Source of the DNA: Chryseobacterium sp. ERMR1:04
Lineage (GTDB): Bacteria > Bacteroidota > Bacteroidia > Flavobacteriales > Weeksellaceae
Reading direction: 5' to 3'
Length of the DNA stretch: 64,000 bases
NCBI RefSeq assembly: GCF_001297705.1
Contig: NZ_LIRF01000007.1
Location: 124,001 to 188,000 of the forward strand
Below are positions 17,184-25,140 of this stretch, piece by piece. Both the position numbers and the translations under genes were made by a program. The notes beneath the pieces are model-generated. The model did no database searches, had not been told where the DNA came from, and was given only the letters and a program-made list of their open reading frames with translations. Position 1 is the first letter of the stretch; each line of letters opens with the position of its first letter.

Positions 17184-18854
17184 CTAAGCAGTTAAAGAAT
17201 TGGTAATTTCGGTAAGATTAATAATTTTATCTGCTCTCTGAGCGCTAGACTCTCTGTGTGTGATAATTATGGACGTTGCGTTATGAATTTTTGTTTCTAT
17301 ATTTTCCAATATATTCTGTTCCGTTTCAGTATCCAATGCAGACAGTGAATCATCGAAAATAATGATGTTTGGATCTTTAATTAAGGCTCTGGCAATACAA
17401 ATCCTCTGCTTCTGGCCTCCCGAAAGCATTACACCACGCTCACCAACCAGTGTTTTATATTGATCTTTGAAGCCGGTAATGTTCTTATCTACATCAGCGA
17501 TCTTGGCATATTCAACTACTTTTTCGTGGGAAGGGTTGTCTATTGCAAACCCAATATTAGTCTCAATAGAATCTGAAAACAGATAACTTTCCTGAGGAAT
17601 ATAGCCAATATAATTTCTGTAGTTGTCGAGGTTATGCTCCTTCAGGTTTTTACCATCAATTAAAATTTCACCTTCTGTAGGATCAATTAATCGGCAAAGA
17701 AGCAGGGCAATGGTAGATTTTCCACTTCCTGTTTTACCCATTATAGCAAGAGATTGTCCGGCATCTATTTTAAAACTTAAATTATCTAAGGCTTTAATTC
17801 CGGTATTTGGATAAACGTAAGAAACATTTTTAAACTCAATGTCTCCTTTAATAGGATAAACGTCAAAGTTTTCATTAACGATATCCGACTTCTTATCTAA
17901 GAACTCATTAATTCTCTGCATAGATGCTTCTGCTCTTTGGTTTACGGACGTAACCCATCCAACCATAGAAAAAGGAAAGATCAAGGTGTTGATATACATA
18001 AAGAAATCTGCAATTTTACCGATGCTTAATTCTCCGTCAATATATTTTTGTCCACCAATTAAAATAATGGCTACGTTCAATAATCCGATTACGAATAAAA
18101 TGATAGTAAAAAAGTAAGCTTCAGTTTTAGCCAAATCCAACGCTTTATCTTGATAGTCGGTTACTTTTACGCTGTAATTTTTCTTGATGTATTTTTCTTT
18201 TGCAAAAAACTTTACCACACGAATTCCCGAAAAGCTATCCTGTACAAAAGTGGAAATTGCAGACTGACTTTTCTGCATTATCTTCGACTTTTTATTAATA
18301 ATGGAACTTACTTTATAGATTAGGAATGATAAAATAGGAAGGGGCAACAATGTCCAAAGAGTCATTGAGGCATCCGTTTTTACCATGTAAATACTTGTGA
18401 TCAGTAATAAGACAATTAAGTTGGCCACATACATTACCCCGGGTCCCAGATACATTCTCACTGCTACTACATCTTCGCTTAATCGGTTCATTAAATCTCC
18501 GATCGTCGTTTTTTTGTAGTCTGTAAGTGATAATTCCTGATAATGTTTGTAGATTTTATTTTTAAGCTCGTATTCAATTCTTCTTGAAGCTACAATAATG
18601 GTCTGCCTCATCATAAAGGTGAAAAAACCTGTGAGAAGGGAGCACCCAACAATAATAGCAACGTAAATTAAAACCTGTTTACTAAAGCCAACATGCCCTT
18701 CTTTGGCAAAGCTGGCAAGGATATCAACAGACTTACCAACAAACTGTACCTTATAGATATTAAAGAAATTGCTGGCGATAATAAATAGTACCCCCCAAAA
18801 CAATAATATTTTGTGTTTCCAAAAATAAGGGTTTAGAGTTTTTAAAGCTTTCAT
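17184..18854 (-). CDS. ABC exporter, fused membrane and ATPase domains
   Basis: Single-chain half-transporter of the multidrug/lipid exporter type, 556 residues from ATG 18854 (an upstream TTG at 18866 would add four residues and overlaps promoter boxes). Six membrane helices occupy about residues 15-300. The ATPase domain has Walker A GKTGSGKST at 373-381, signature LSGGQ at 477-481, Walker B ending FDDS with Asp501 and Asp502, and the H-loop THRE. The usual catalytic glutamate after Walker B is replaced by Asp502, as in the degenerate half of heterodimeric exporters such as MdlA/MdlB. No second half-transporter gene is adjacent, so the partner, if any, is elsewhere. Substrate unknown. Confidence 0.92.
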   Translation of the reverse strand: MKALKTLNPYFWKHKILLFWGVLFIIASNFFNIYKVQFVGKSVDILASFAKEGHVGFSKQVLIYVAIIVGCSLLTGFFTFMMRQTIIVASRRIEYELKNKIYKHYQELSLTDYKKTTIGDLMNRLSEDVVAVRMYLGPGVMYVANLIVLLLITSIYMVKTDASMTLWTLLPLPILSFLIYKVSSIINKKSKIMQKSQSAISTFVQDSFSGIRVVKFFAKEKYIKKNYSVKVTDYQDKALDLAKTEAYFFTIILFVIGLLNVAIILIGGQKYIDGELSIGKIADFFMYINTLIFPFSMVGWVTSVNQRAEASMQRINEFLDKKSDIVNENFDVYPIKGDIEFKNVSYVYPNTGIKALDNLSFKIDAGQSLAIMGKTGSGKSTIALLLCRLIDPTEGEILIDGKNLKEHNLDNYRNYIGYIPQESYLFSDSIETNIGFAIDNPSHEKVVEYAKIADVDKNITGFKDQYKTLVGERGVMLSGGQKQRICIARALIKDPNIIIFDDSLSALDTETEQNILENIETKIHNATSIIITHRESSAQRADKIINLTEITNSLTA

Positions 18855-18863
18855 AAAGTTTTG

Positions 18864-18879
18864 CAAAATTACAAAAATA
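18864..18879 (-). promoter_or_regulatory. Tandem candidate promoter boxes of the ABC exporter
   Basis: Two adjacent minus-strand boxes, TATTTTTG (18872-18879) and TAATTTTG (18864-18871). They make the TTG at 18866 unlikely as a start and favour ATG 18854. Confidence 0.4.
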
Positions 18880-18915
18880 CCATCACACTACGAATTTCAT
18901 AAATTTTAAATTTCG

Positions 18916-18923
18916 TATCTTTG
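18916..18923 (+). promoter_or_regulatory. Promoter box of the nusB operon
   Basis: TATCTTTG, followed by GC, 21 bases before the nusB ATG; divergent from the ABC exporter promoters. Confidence 0.55.
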
Positions 18924-18944
18924 CACCCATAAAAAGCTCTTTGA

Positions 18945-19850
18945 ATGTTAGGACGACGACAAATCCGTGAAAAAGTAGTAGAAAGTGTGTATTCTTACTA
19001 CCAAAATCCAATAAAATTTGATGTTTTAGAGAAAAACATGTTCTCTGGAATAGAAAAAATCTATTATCTGTATATCTATGAACTCAACTTTTTAGTGGCG
19101 TTGAAAGATCTTGCAGAACATCAGATCGAAATCGGTAAGAATAAATACATCAAAACCGATGCTAATACCAATCCTAATCAAAAATTCATCAGCAACCAGG
19201 TATTAATTAAGCTTGAAGAAAATCCTGAGAGATTATTTTTTACTGGTCAGCATAAAGAATTAAAGTGGGATCTTCATGATGATCTATTGGTAAGAACTTT
19301 CCAAAGAATTACTGCAGGAAAGCGTTATCAGGATTTCATGAAAGAAGATGGGTATTCTTTTGAGGAAGATCAAAAATTTATTGGAAAACTATTTTTAAGA
19401 TACATCGCTGAAAATGAAGATTTTCATGAATATCTTGGAGATAAGGAATTAACTTGGTATGATGATATTCATATTGCTAATTCAATGGTTCAAAAAACGA
19501 TTGGTTTTCTAAAAGAAGATGAAGACAGCAGAACATTGATCAAAATGGTGAAAGATGAAGAAGACAGAGATTTTGCAGGTAAATTGTTGAGAGACACACT
19601 AAACAACTGGGAAAGCAATGAGAAAAAGCTGGGCGAGAGATTAGAAAACTGGGATTTGGACAGAGTTTCTTTAATGGACAAAGTTATTTTAACAACAGCA
19701 ATTTCTGAGCTTGATAATTTTGCCTTAACCCCTTCAAGAGTAATTATTAATGAATATATTGAGATCGCTAAAGTATTTGCTACAGACAGATCAAATATTT
19801 TCATTAATGGGATTTTAGATAAATATTGTAAAGATCAAAATAGAATTTAA
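18945..19850 (+). CDS. nusB: Transcription antitermination factor NusB, long form
   Basis: Subunit of the ribosomal RNA antitermination complex that binds boxA RNA together with NusE (ribosomal protein S10). The NusB fold is in the C-terminal half, about residues 170-300, with NWDLDRVSLMDKVILTTAISEL and the family's ending INGILDKY. The N-terminal half has the start LGRRQIREKVVESVYSYYQ seen in NusB but is followed by a long insert, so the protein is 301 residues rather than about 140. This long form is usual in Bacteroidota. It leads an operon with a DUF1573 lipoprotein and yajC (gaps 4 and 4 bases). Confidence 0.92.
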   Translation: MLGRRQIREKVVESVYSYYQNPIKFDVLEKNMFSGIEKIYYLYIYELNFLVALKDLAEHQIEIGKNKYIKTDANTNPNQKFISNQVLIKLEENPERLFFTGQHKELKWDLHDDLLVRTFQRITAGKRYQDFMKEDGYSFEEDQKFIGKLFLRYIAENEDFHEYLGDKELTWYDDIHIANSMVQKTIGFLKEDEDSRTLIKMVKDEEDRDFAGKLLRDTLNNWESNEKKLGERLENWDLDRVSLMDKVILTTAISELDNFALTPSRVIINEYIEIAKVFATDRSNIFINGILDKYCKDQNRI

Positions 19851-19854
19851 TAAA

Positions 19855-20382
19855 ATGAAAAAGACGTTATCAATTATCGCTTTGTCTATTATAGGCCTTG
19901 GTTTAGTTTCTTGTAAAAAAGAAAATAAAGAAGTTCAGGGATCAGATGCTGTAGCAATAGATTCTAGTGCTGCGAATAATTTGCCACCAGCTGATTCTAC
20001 AGCAGCTCATGTAGGAGAAGCAGCGGGTACTCCAGCAGTAGCAGCAACTCCGGCTCCATCTAACCAACCATTAACAACAGTTGCTTTATCTGAAAATAGC
20101 TTCGATTTTGGGAAAGTTAAAAAAGGAGATAAAGTAGAGCACGTATATGAAATTACCAATACAGGAACTAATCCTTTGGTGATTTCTGAAGTAAAGCCTG
20201 GATGTGGATGTACCGTTCCTGATTTTACAAAAGAACCGATCTTACCTGGTAAAAAAGGAAAAATAACGTTGCATTTTGACTCTTCAAGCTTTGACGGAAA
20301 CGTAAGTAAGTATGCAGACGTTTTTGCTAACGTAGATAAGGCTCCAATTAAATTAACATTTACAGCTAATATTCAACCATAA
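19855..20382 (+). CDS. DUF1573 lipoprotein
   Basis: A 175-residue lipoprotein: signal peptide with VSC and Cys20, then a low-complexity Ala/Pro/Ser linker (about 35-75), then a DUF1573 immunoglobulin-like domain from about 79 with FDFGKVKKGDKVEHVYEITN and the PGCGCT motif. DUF1573 domains are common in Bacteroidota envelope proteins; no enzymatic role is known. It lies between nusB and yajC with only four-base gaps and must be co-expressed with them. The functional link with translocation is unproved. Confidence 0.88.
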   Translation: MKKTLSIIALSIIGLGLVSCKKENKEVQGSDAVAIDSSAANNLPPADSTAAHVGEAAGTPAVAATPAPSNQPLTTVALSENSFDFGKVKKGDKVEHVYEITNTGTNPLVISEVKPGCGCTVPDFTKEPILPGKKGKITLHFDSSSFDGNVSKYADVFANVDKAPIKLTFTANIQP

Positions 20383-20386
20383 TATA

Positions 20387-20761
20387 ATGAGTGTATTAAC
20401 AATATTTTTACAAGCAGCACCTGCAGGAGGTTCGTCTCCAATGATGTTGATCATGATGGGGGTAATGTTTGTAGGGTTTTATTTCTTAATGATAAGACCA
20501 CAACAAGCAAAACAAAAGAAGGAAAAAACTTTCCAGGAGAATCTAAAAGTTGGAACTAGAGTAGTGCTTACTTCTGGTCTTCACGGAAGAATTGCTCAGG
20601 TTCAGGATGATGGTTTCGTTATTGAAACTTTATCTGGAAAATTAAAATTCGAAAAAGCAGCTGTTTCTAGAGAATTTACAGAAACTCGTTTTGGAGATAA
20701 AGCAGTAAAAACAACTGATAAACCAGTTGAGAAAAAAGAGATTGAAACTGAAAATAAATAA
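20387..20761 (+). CDS. yajC: Preprotein translocase subunit YajC
   Basis: A 124-residue inner-membrane protein with one membrane helix (about 18-38) ending in the family signature FYFLMIRPQQ, then the cytoplasmic domain LKVGTRVVLTSGLHGRIAQV typical of YajC, which joins SecDF in the holotranslocon. The C-terminal Lys/Glu-rich tail is disordered. Last gene of the nusB operon; a very strong hairpin follows 26 bases after the stop. Confidence 0.93.
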   Translation: MSVLTIFLQAAPAGGSSPMMLIMMGVMFVGFYFLMIRPQQAKQKKEKTFQENLKVGTRVVLTSGLHGRIAQVQDDGFVIETLSGKLKFEKAAVSREFTETRFGDKAVKTTDKPVEKKEIETENK

Positions 20762-20787
20762 TTTTTAGTTTTTAAGATATTACGTTT

Positions 20788-20825
20788 CGGCGCGGTGAGC
20801 AAAGCTCACCGCGCCGATTCTTTTT
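20788..20825 (+). terminator. GC-rich terminator hairpin after yajC
   Basis: Perfect 13-base stem CGGCGCGGTGAGC/GCTCACCGCGCCG with AAA loop, then ATTCTTTTTA. It is far richer in GC than anything around it. Confidence 0.75.
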
Positions 20826-20858
20826 ATAAAATCAATATTACACATAAAATTATGCATT

Positions 20859-20900
20859 CTGTCATTCAGAACGAAGCAAAGCGGAGTGAAGAATCTATCT
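20859..20900 (+). repeat. Candidate interspersed repeat of the CATTC..GAAGAATCT type
   Basis: CTGTCATTCAGAACGAAGC followed by GGAGTGAAGAATCTATC resembles a short sequence widely scattered between bacterial genes, especially in Bacteroidota (from memory). One copy here. The remaining gap to 21028 holds a diverged run of TTCGTGA/TTTGTGA/TTTGTGT phrases at 20971-21010. Confidence 0.5.
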
Positions 20901-21016
20901 TAATAATCTTAACAGCTTAATTAAAACTTAATGGTTTAATAGCAGACTTCTCTTTTGTAAAAACGATATTAATTGTGCTATTCGTGATAAAATTTGTGAA
21001 GTTTGTGTTTAAAAAA

Positions 21017-21024
21017 TATCTTTG
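21017..21024 (+). promoter_or_regulatory. Promoter box touching the SDR start
   Basis: TATCTTTG ends five bases before the ATG at 21029, implying a transcript with no leader or nearly none. It also rules against translation from the upstream in-frame start at 20975. Confidence 0.5.
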
Positions 21025-21028
21025 CCCA

Positions 21029-21763
21029 ATGAATCAAAACACAAACAAAACCGTTCTTATCCTAGGTGCAAACTCCGATGTTGCCAAGCAATGTATCATT
21101 CAATATATTGAAAAAGGATTTTCAGTGATTGCTGCTTCCAGAAATACGAAATCGCTTGAGGATTTTATCACCAGAAATAATATAAATTCATCAAAAATTA
21201 CAGTTTTATACTTTGATGCAGCTGATTTTGATTCACACCAAAAATTTTATGATGAACTTCCTGTAAAACCTCATATTGCGGTGTATGCAGCCGGTTTTTT
21301 GGTTGATAACGAAAAGGCGTTGAGAGATTTTAAAGGCGCTCAGCAAATGATGATTACCAATTATATGGGAGCTGTTTCTATTTTGAATATTATTGCAATG
21401 GATGAGCATAATAAAAACTTAGAAAGAATGATCGGACTGTCTTCGCTTTCAGGAGTGAGAGGAAGAAAAAGTAATTTTGTTTACGGGAGTACAAAAGCAG
21501 CATTTACTCAATATTTAGCAGGATTAAGACAGGAATTAGCTTCAAGAAAAATAACCGTGAATGTCTTAGTTATCGGCTATATCAGAACAAAGATAAATGA
21601 AGGATTGGAATTGAATGAATCTCTGATTATGGAACCCGATTATGTGGCCAGATTTATTGTCAACGCAAAAAACTCTTTTAGCATTGTTCCGAACTTTAAA
21701 TGGAAAATTATTTATTATATTTTAAAAGCTTTACCTGAAAGTCTGGTTGCTAAATTACCGTAA
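21029..21763 (+). CDS. Short-chain dehydrogenase/reductase
   Basis: A 244-residue SDR with the Rossmann start TVLILGANSDVAKQ (nucleotide-binding turn GANSDVA in place of the classic TGxxxGIG), the active-site serine in GLSSLSGV and the Tyr152-x-x-x-Lys156 pair (YGSTK). The C-terminal end LPESLVAKLP is hydrophobic. The catalytic residues are intact, so an NAD(P)-dependent oxidoreductase is expected, but the substrate is unknown. ATG 21029 is preferred over the upstream reading, which would cross a promoter box and add an unusual hydrophobic leader. Confidence 0.85.
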   Translation: MNQNTNKTVLILGANSDVAKQCIIQYIEKGFSVIAASRNTKSLEDFITRNNINSSKITVLYFDAADFDSHQKFYDELPVKPHIAVYAAGFLVDNEKALRDFKGAQQMMITNYMGAVSILNIIAMDEHNKNLERMIGLSSLSGVRGRKSNFVYGSTKAAFTQYLAGLRQELASRKITVNVLVIGYIRTKINEGLELNESLIMEPDYVARFIVNAKNSFSIVPNFKWKIIYYILKALPESLVAKLP

Positions 21764-21959
21764 TATTTTTCATTGTATTTTTGTTTTTAGCAATCTATTT
21801 TCGTTGATTTTGAAAAATAGATTTATTTAATATTTTCAGTGTTTTAAATTGGGATATCTCTCAGATTAATAATAGTTTATATACGTTTCAGATTACTTTT
21901 TTTTATTATTTTTAGGAATTGATTCCTATTGAATAGATCAACAATAAAATAAAAAACAA

Positions 21960-22805
21960 ATGAACGATTTTAAATTGAACAACATCCAACAACAATGGGA
22001 TGCCTTCATGTACTCAGCTATTGCATGGGCTCCAAAGATTATTTCAGCAGTAATTTCGGCAATTCTGATCTATCTTATCGGATCTTGGCTTATAAGAATG
22101 GTCAATAGATTACTAGAGAAAGCCTTCAAAAAGCGTAATATGGATGCTTCTTTACAGCTTTTTCTTTTAAATATTATTAAATGGGGACTCAATATTATGC
22201 TCTTCATTGTTGTCGTGACGCAACTGGGAGTCCAAACCTCTGTATTTGTAGCGATAATAGGAGCTGCAGGCTTGGCAATAGGCTTAGCATTACAGGGCTC
22301 ACTGACCAATTTTGCAGGCGGTATTATTATCTTATTATTAAAACCATTTAAGATAGGTGATTTTATTTCGTCTAGTTCAGGCGTTTCGGGGACGGTGAGT
22401 GGAATAGATGTTTTTCATACAAGAATAATAACTCCACAAAATCAATTGATTGTAATTCCTAATGGAGAGATTTCAAATAAAAGTATTACTAATTTTACAC
22501 AACTAGGAACCCGAAGAACTTGGTTTGATATAGGAGTTTCTTATCATACAGACTTGAAAAAGGCAAAAGAAATATTATTGGAAGTGATCAACAATAATCA
22601 ATATGCTCTTAAAGATCCTGCACCACAAGTAGTAGTCACTGAACTTAAAGATAGTGCCATCAATTTGTCTGTGCGAGTTACGACTTCCAATGAAAATTTC
22701 TGGACAATGAATGAAGAATTAACCATAGAATGTAAAGTAGCTCTTGATCGTGCCGGAATTGAAATTCCTTTCCCCCAAAGAGATATTCATGTTTACAATA
22801 AATAA
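21960..22805 (+). CDS. mscS: MscS-family mechanosensitive channel
   Basis: Small-conductance osmotic safety valve of the inner membrane, 281 residues, close to E. coli MscS (286). Three helices: about 18-43, 63-85 and the pore helix at about 90-125 with GAAGLAIGLALQGSLTNFAGGI, then the beta domain (KPFKIGDFI, FHTRIITPQNQLIVIPNGEI) and the C-terminal alpha/beta domain ending IEIPFPQRDIHVY. All landmark segments are present. It is monocistronic with a terminator 34 bases after the stop; the 196 bases upstream are AT-rich without a clear promoter. Confidence 0.95.
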   Translation: MNDFKLNNIQQQWDAFMYSAIAWAPKIISAVISAILIYLIGSWLIRMVNRLLEKAFKKRNMDASLQLFLLNIIKWGLNIMLFIVVVTQLGVQTSVFVAIIGAAGLAIGLALQGSLTNFAGGIIILLLKPFKIGDFISSSSGVSGTVSGIDVFHTRIITPQNQLIVIPNGEISNKSITNFTQLGTRRTWFDIGVSYHTDLKKAKEILLEVINNNQYALKDPAPQVVVTELKDSAINLSVRVTTSNENFWTMNEELTIECKVALDRAGIEIPFPQRDIHVYNK

Positions 22806-22838
22806 TTGATTCTTATTCGTTTGAGACTCATTACCATT

Positions 22839-22870
22839 ATTCCTGCATTTATAAATGTGGGAATTTTTTG
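22839..22870 (+). terminator. Terminator after mscS
   Basis: ATTCCTGCAT/ATGTGGGAAT stem with two G-T pairs and a short A/T loop, followed by TTTTTTG. Confidence 0.65.
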
Positions 22871-23005
22871 TATTTGTATAAATTTTAAAATAGAAAATTA
22901 TTTCTTATATTTTCTAGATGTAGTAGAATAGGGTTAATATTGAAATTTAATAACATTTTGGATTAGGAAGATGATTTTTTATCCTAAACAGATGAATATT
23001 AATTA

Positions 23006-23042
23006 GCATTATTATATAAAAATTGATTTTATACAATAATGC
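23006..23042 (-). terminator. Long AT-rich hairpin after the metalloprotease gene
   Basis: GCATTATT-A-TATAAAA pairs with TTTTATA-C-AATAATGC across a five-base loop, 13 bases past the stop codon of the minus-strand gene. It has one mismatch and no clean T-run, so termination is likely but not certain. Confidence 0.5.
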
Positions 23043-23055
23043 TTGAGACATACTA

Positions 23056-24204
23056 TTAGAAATCAATTACTGAAATATTAGGGATTCCATTATCGAATTG
23101 ATATTTAAATTTATGTGTTTCTAATTCTCCATTTTCATGATAAAACTCTAACCTGAGTTCATATTTTCCGGATAAATTATAAAAATCATTTAAAGAGCAT
23201 TCAACAGAGAATGTATGATCTTGTAAAGGTGAGGTATCCCAAGCTAATGCTTGGTAGTCATTATCTTCATCGTCAGCATTGGTATCATGATATACAATGA
23301 TAACACTTACAGGAAGGCTCGAGGTATATTTTCCACTAATAATAATTTTATTATTAATAAATTCTCCTTTAAGTTTTGTTAAATTATTTTGAACCGGAGT
23401 GTACCAATTGCTTTTTTTTACCGTAGTAAAAGGTTGAGATGTAGAGAATACTGCACTTTCTGCTTTTGTTAGAAATATAGGCTCTTTACCATAGGTGTAA
23501 TTTCCGGCTCCCATAAGGGCTGTTCCTAAAGTTGGTTGATCTGTCTTATGTTCTTTATCATGAGGGAAATTTAGCCCATGACCTAGCTCATGGGCAAGGC
23601 CTCCTATCCACTTTGTTGCAAGATCTCCTTGTGCTCCTGGATTTCCAAGTTTATCTACATCCATTCCGGGATAATCTAATGCATAACAAGTTGTACCTAC
23701 CCCGTAGAATGGGGGACCGCCTGGATCATTAGGATCAGAACTATAGGAAGGAATAATCACTAATATATGTTCACTTTTCTTAGCGGTAGGATTATTCAGA
23801 AAATAATTGTCGATTTCACTTTTTACTGCAGGATATCCTTCATCATAAGAATAGGCTGTTTTTCCTTTTTCTCCTTTAATGGTAATAATATTAACTTTTG
23901 TATCGGATAAAAGATCAAGACCAAACGATTTATAGCCATATCCAGCTTTTTGTAGATTGTCACCATAAAATTTTTGTAATTGTAATAATATATTACTTAG
24001 CCTTTTCCTATAATTTTGTACGGTATCAATATCGTTAGGGACAAAATAAATAACGTTTAATTTGTAAGGATTATCTTTCCAGGTGTTGGTAAGAATATTG
24101 TCATCTTCTTTTGTAGTCCAAGAATCATTATTACATGAAGAAAGTGAAATAAAGCTAAGTAGTAAAATGATTACTAATGTGTTTGTATTTTTTTTTCTTT
24201 TCAT
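23056..24204 (-). CDS. Metzincin-like zinc metalloprotease lipoprotein
   Basis: A 382-residue lipoprotein: signal peptide with SSC, Cys24. The catalytic motif is HELGHGLNFPHD at residues 205-216, giving His205, Glu206, His209 and a third ligand at His215, followed by a candidate Met-turn in GTALMGAGNY. The domain before it contains ILVIIPSYSSDPNDPGGPP and a Cys-containing loop, and the C-terminal third looks like a beta-sandwich. The HExxHGxxxPH spacing is metzincin-like, but I do not recognise the exact peptidase family. It is isolated, with a 290-base AT-rich gap upstream containing an inverted repeat. Confidence 0.78.
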   Translation of the reverse strand: MKRKKNTNTLVIILLLSFISLSSCNNDSWTTKEDDNILTNTWKDNPYKLNVIYFVPNDIDTVQNYRKRLSNILLQLQKFYGDNLQKAGYGYKSFGLDLLSDTKVNIITIKGEKGKTAYSYDEGYPAVKSEIDNYFLNNPTAKKSEHILVIIPSYSSDPNDPGGPPFYGVGTTCYALDYPGMDVDKLGNPGAQGDLATKWIGGLAHELGHGLNFPHDKEHKTDQPTLGTALMGAGNYTYGKEPIFLTKAESAVFSTSQPFTTVKKSNWYTPVQNNLTKLKGEFINNKIIISGKYTSSLPVSVIIVYHDTNADDEDNDYQALAWDTSPLQDHTFSVECSLNDFYNLSGKYELRLEFYHENGELETHKFKYQFDNGIPNISVIDF

Positions 24205-24212
24205 AATTCAGT

Positions 24213-24242
24213 TTTTATTGTTAAATAAAAGTAACAATAAAA
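24213..24242. repeat. Perfect inverted repeat upstream of the metalloprotease gene
   Basis: TTTTATTGTT and AACAATAAAA, ten-base arms around a ten-base spacer, starting nine bases before the start codon of the minus-strand gene. A possible operator or leader hairpin. Nothing else is evident in the gap 24205-24494. Confidence 0.45.
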
Positions 24243-24494
24243 TTGAACTAAATAATGATGATTCTGATTTAATTAACTTTAAATCAAGTTGTTGTGTTTT
24301 GGGTGATAAGAAGAAAATGATTTTATTTTACATTAAATAATAAAATTATGCATGTAATAATGTTTTTTGTATAAAGTAAATTCTTTAAAACCTTAATAAA
24401 TAAGTTTATTATAAATAATAATTATTTGTTCATAAACAGAAGCTCCTTTCAAAATATCAGGAAAAAACTTTCCAATCAATTTTTTAATCAAATA

Positions 24495-25091
24495 TTAAAC
24501 GATTTTAGAATTTTCATTAATATCTAACGCTGTCAAAAACTCCAAATCTAGATAATAGTTATTGGGGATGTATTTATCAAAGTAAACTTTTGTGTTGGAA
24601 TGTTTTTGAAAAATTTCTTTTAATGCAATCTTATCAATGTTTGTAAATGCTGTGAGGATTGGTAAAGACTTATCATAATATTGAATTGTAATTTTAGTTT
24701 TTACAAATTCAATATCACTTTTATTATAGAAAATGTTAGCATAATCATTTTGATTTTTTCCTACACCAAAAACATAGCTTTCTATTACAGCATGAGTTAA
24801 GTCTATATTCTCACAAATCTTATGGCGTTTTATATCTTGAATCACGATGTCTTTATGAAAATTTTCAAGTGGAAAGCCTTCTTCCTCATCCATCATATAG
24901 CGAATGTAAAGATATAGAGGAATTAAAATACAAAGTCCTCCAATAAAATACTCAGCTTTGAAAGAAGATTTGTGATACGGAGGGAGTTTGGGTTTACCAC
25001 CTGCTCCATAGGCAACTAAATACATTCCAACAAACAAAGTGATGATAAGAGGTATTTGCCAAATTTTAAATTTTGATTTTTCTTTCATCAT
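24495..25091 (-). CDS. Uncharacterised membrane protein
   Basis: A 198-residue protein with two membrane helices (about 11-28 and 48-63) separated by a short Pro/Gly-rich loop, then a cytoplasmic or periplasmic soluble domain of about 130 residues with alternating strands (IQYYDKSLPILTAFTN). No family recognised. It follows aspS in the same direction, but a terminator lies between them, so it probably has its own promoter, which I cannot identify. ATG at 25091 and 25088 (MM) are equivalent choices. Confidence 0.65.
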   Translation of the reverse strand: MMKEKSKFKIWQIPLIITLFVGMYLVAYGAGGKPKLPPYHKSSFKAEYFIGGLCILIPLYLYIRYMMDEEEGFPLENFHKDIVIQDIKRHKICENIDLTHAVIESYVFGVGKNQNDYANIFYNKSDIEFVKTKITIQYYDKSLPILTAFTNIDKIALKEIFQKHSNTKVYFDKYIPNNYYLDLEFLTALDINENSKIV

Positions 25092-25110
25092 TAAAATCTG
25101 TGTTTTAATA

Positions 25111-25134
25111 AAAAAGCGGAGAAAAATCTCCGCT
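25111..25134 (-). terminator. Terminator after aspS
   Basis: Eight-base stem AGCGGAGA/TCTCCGCT with a four-base loop and, on the minus strand, a T-run. Six bases past the aspS stop. Confidence 0.8.
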
Positions 25135-25140
25135 CTAAAT

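Noticed and set aside
18855..18866. TTG start four residues upstream in the ABC exporter
   Set aside because: It overlaps two promoter boxes, and ATG 18854 begins MKALKTLNP, a normal start.
20975..21028. Upstream in-frame start for the SDR gene
   Set aside because: The extension crosses a TATCTTTG promoter box and gives a hydrophobic leader not expected in a cytoplasmic Rossmann enzyme.
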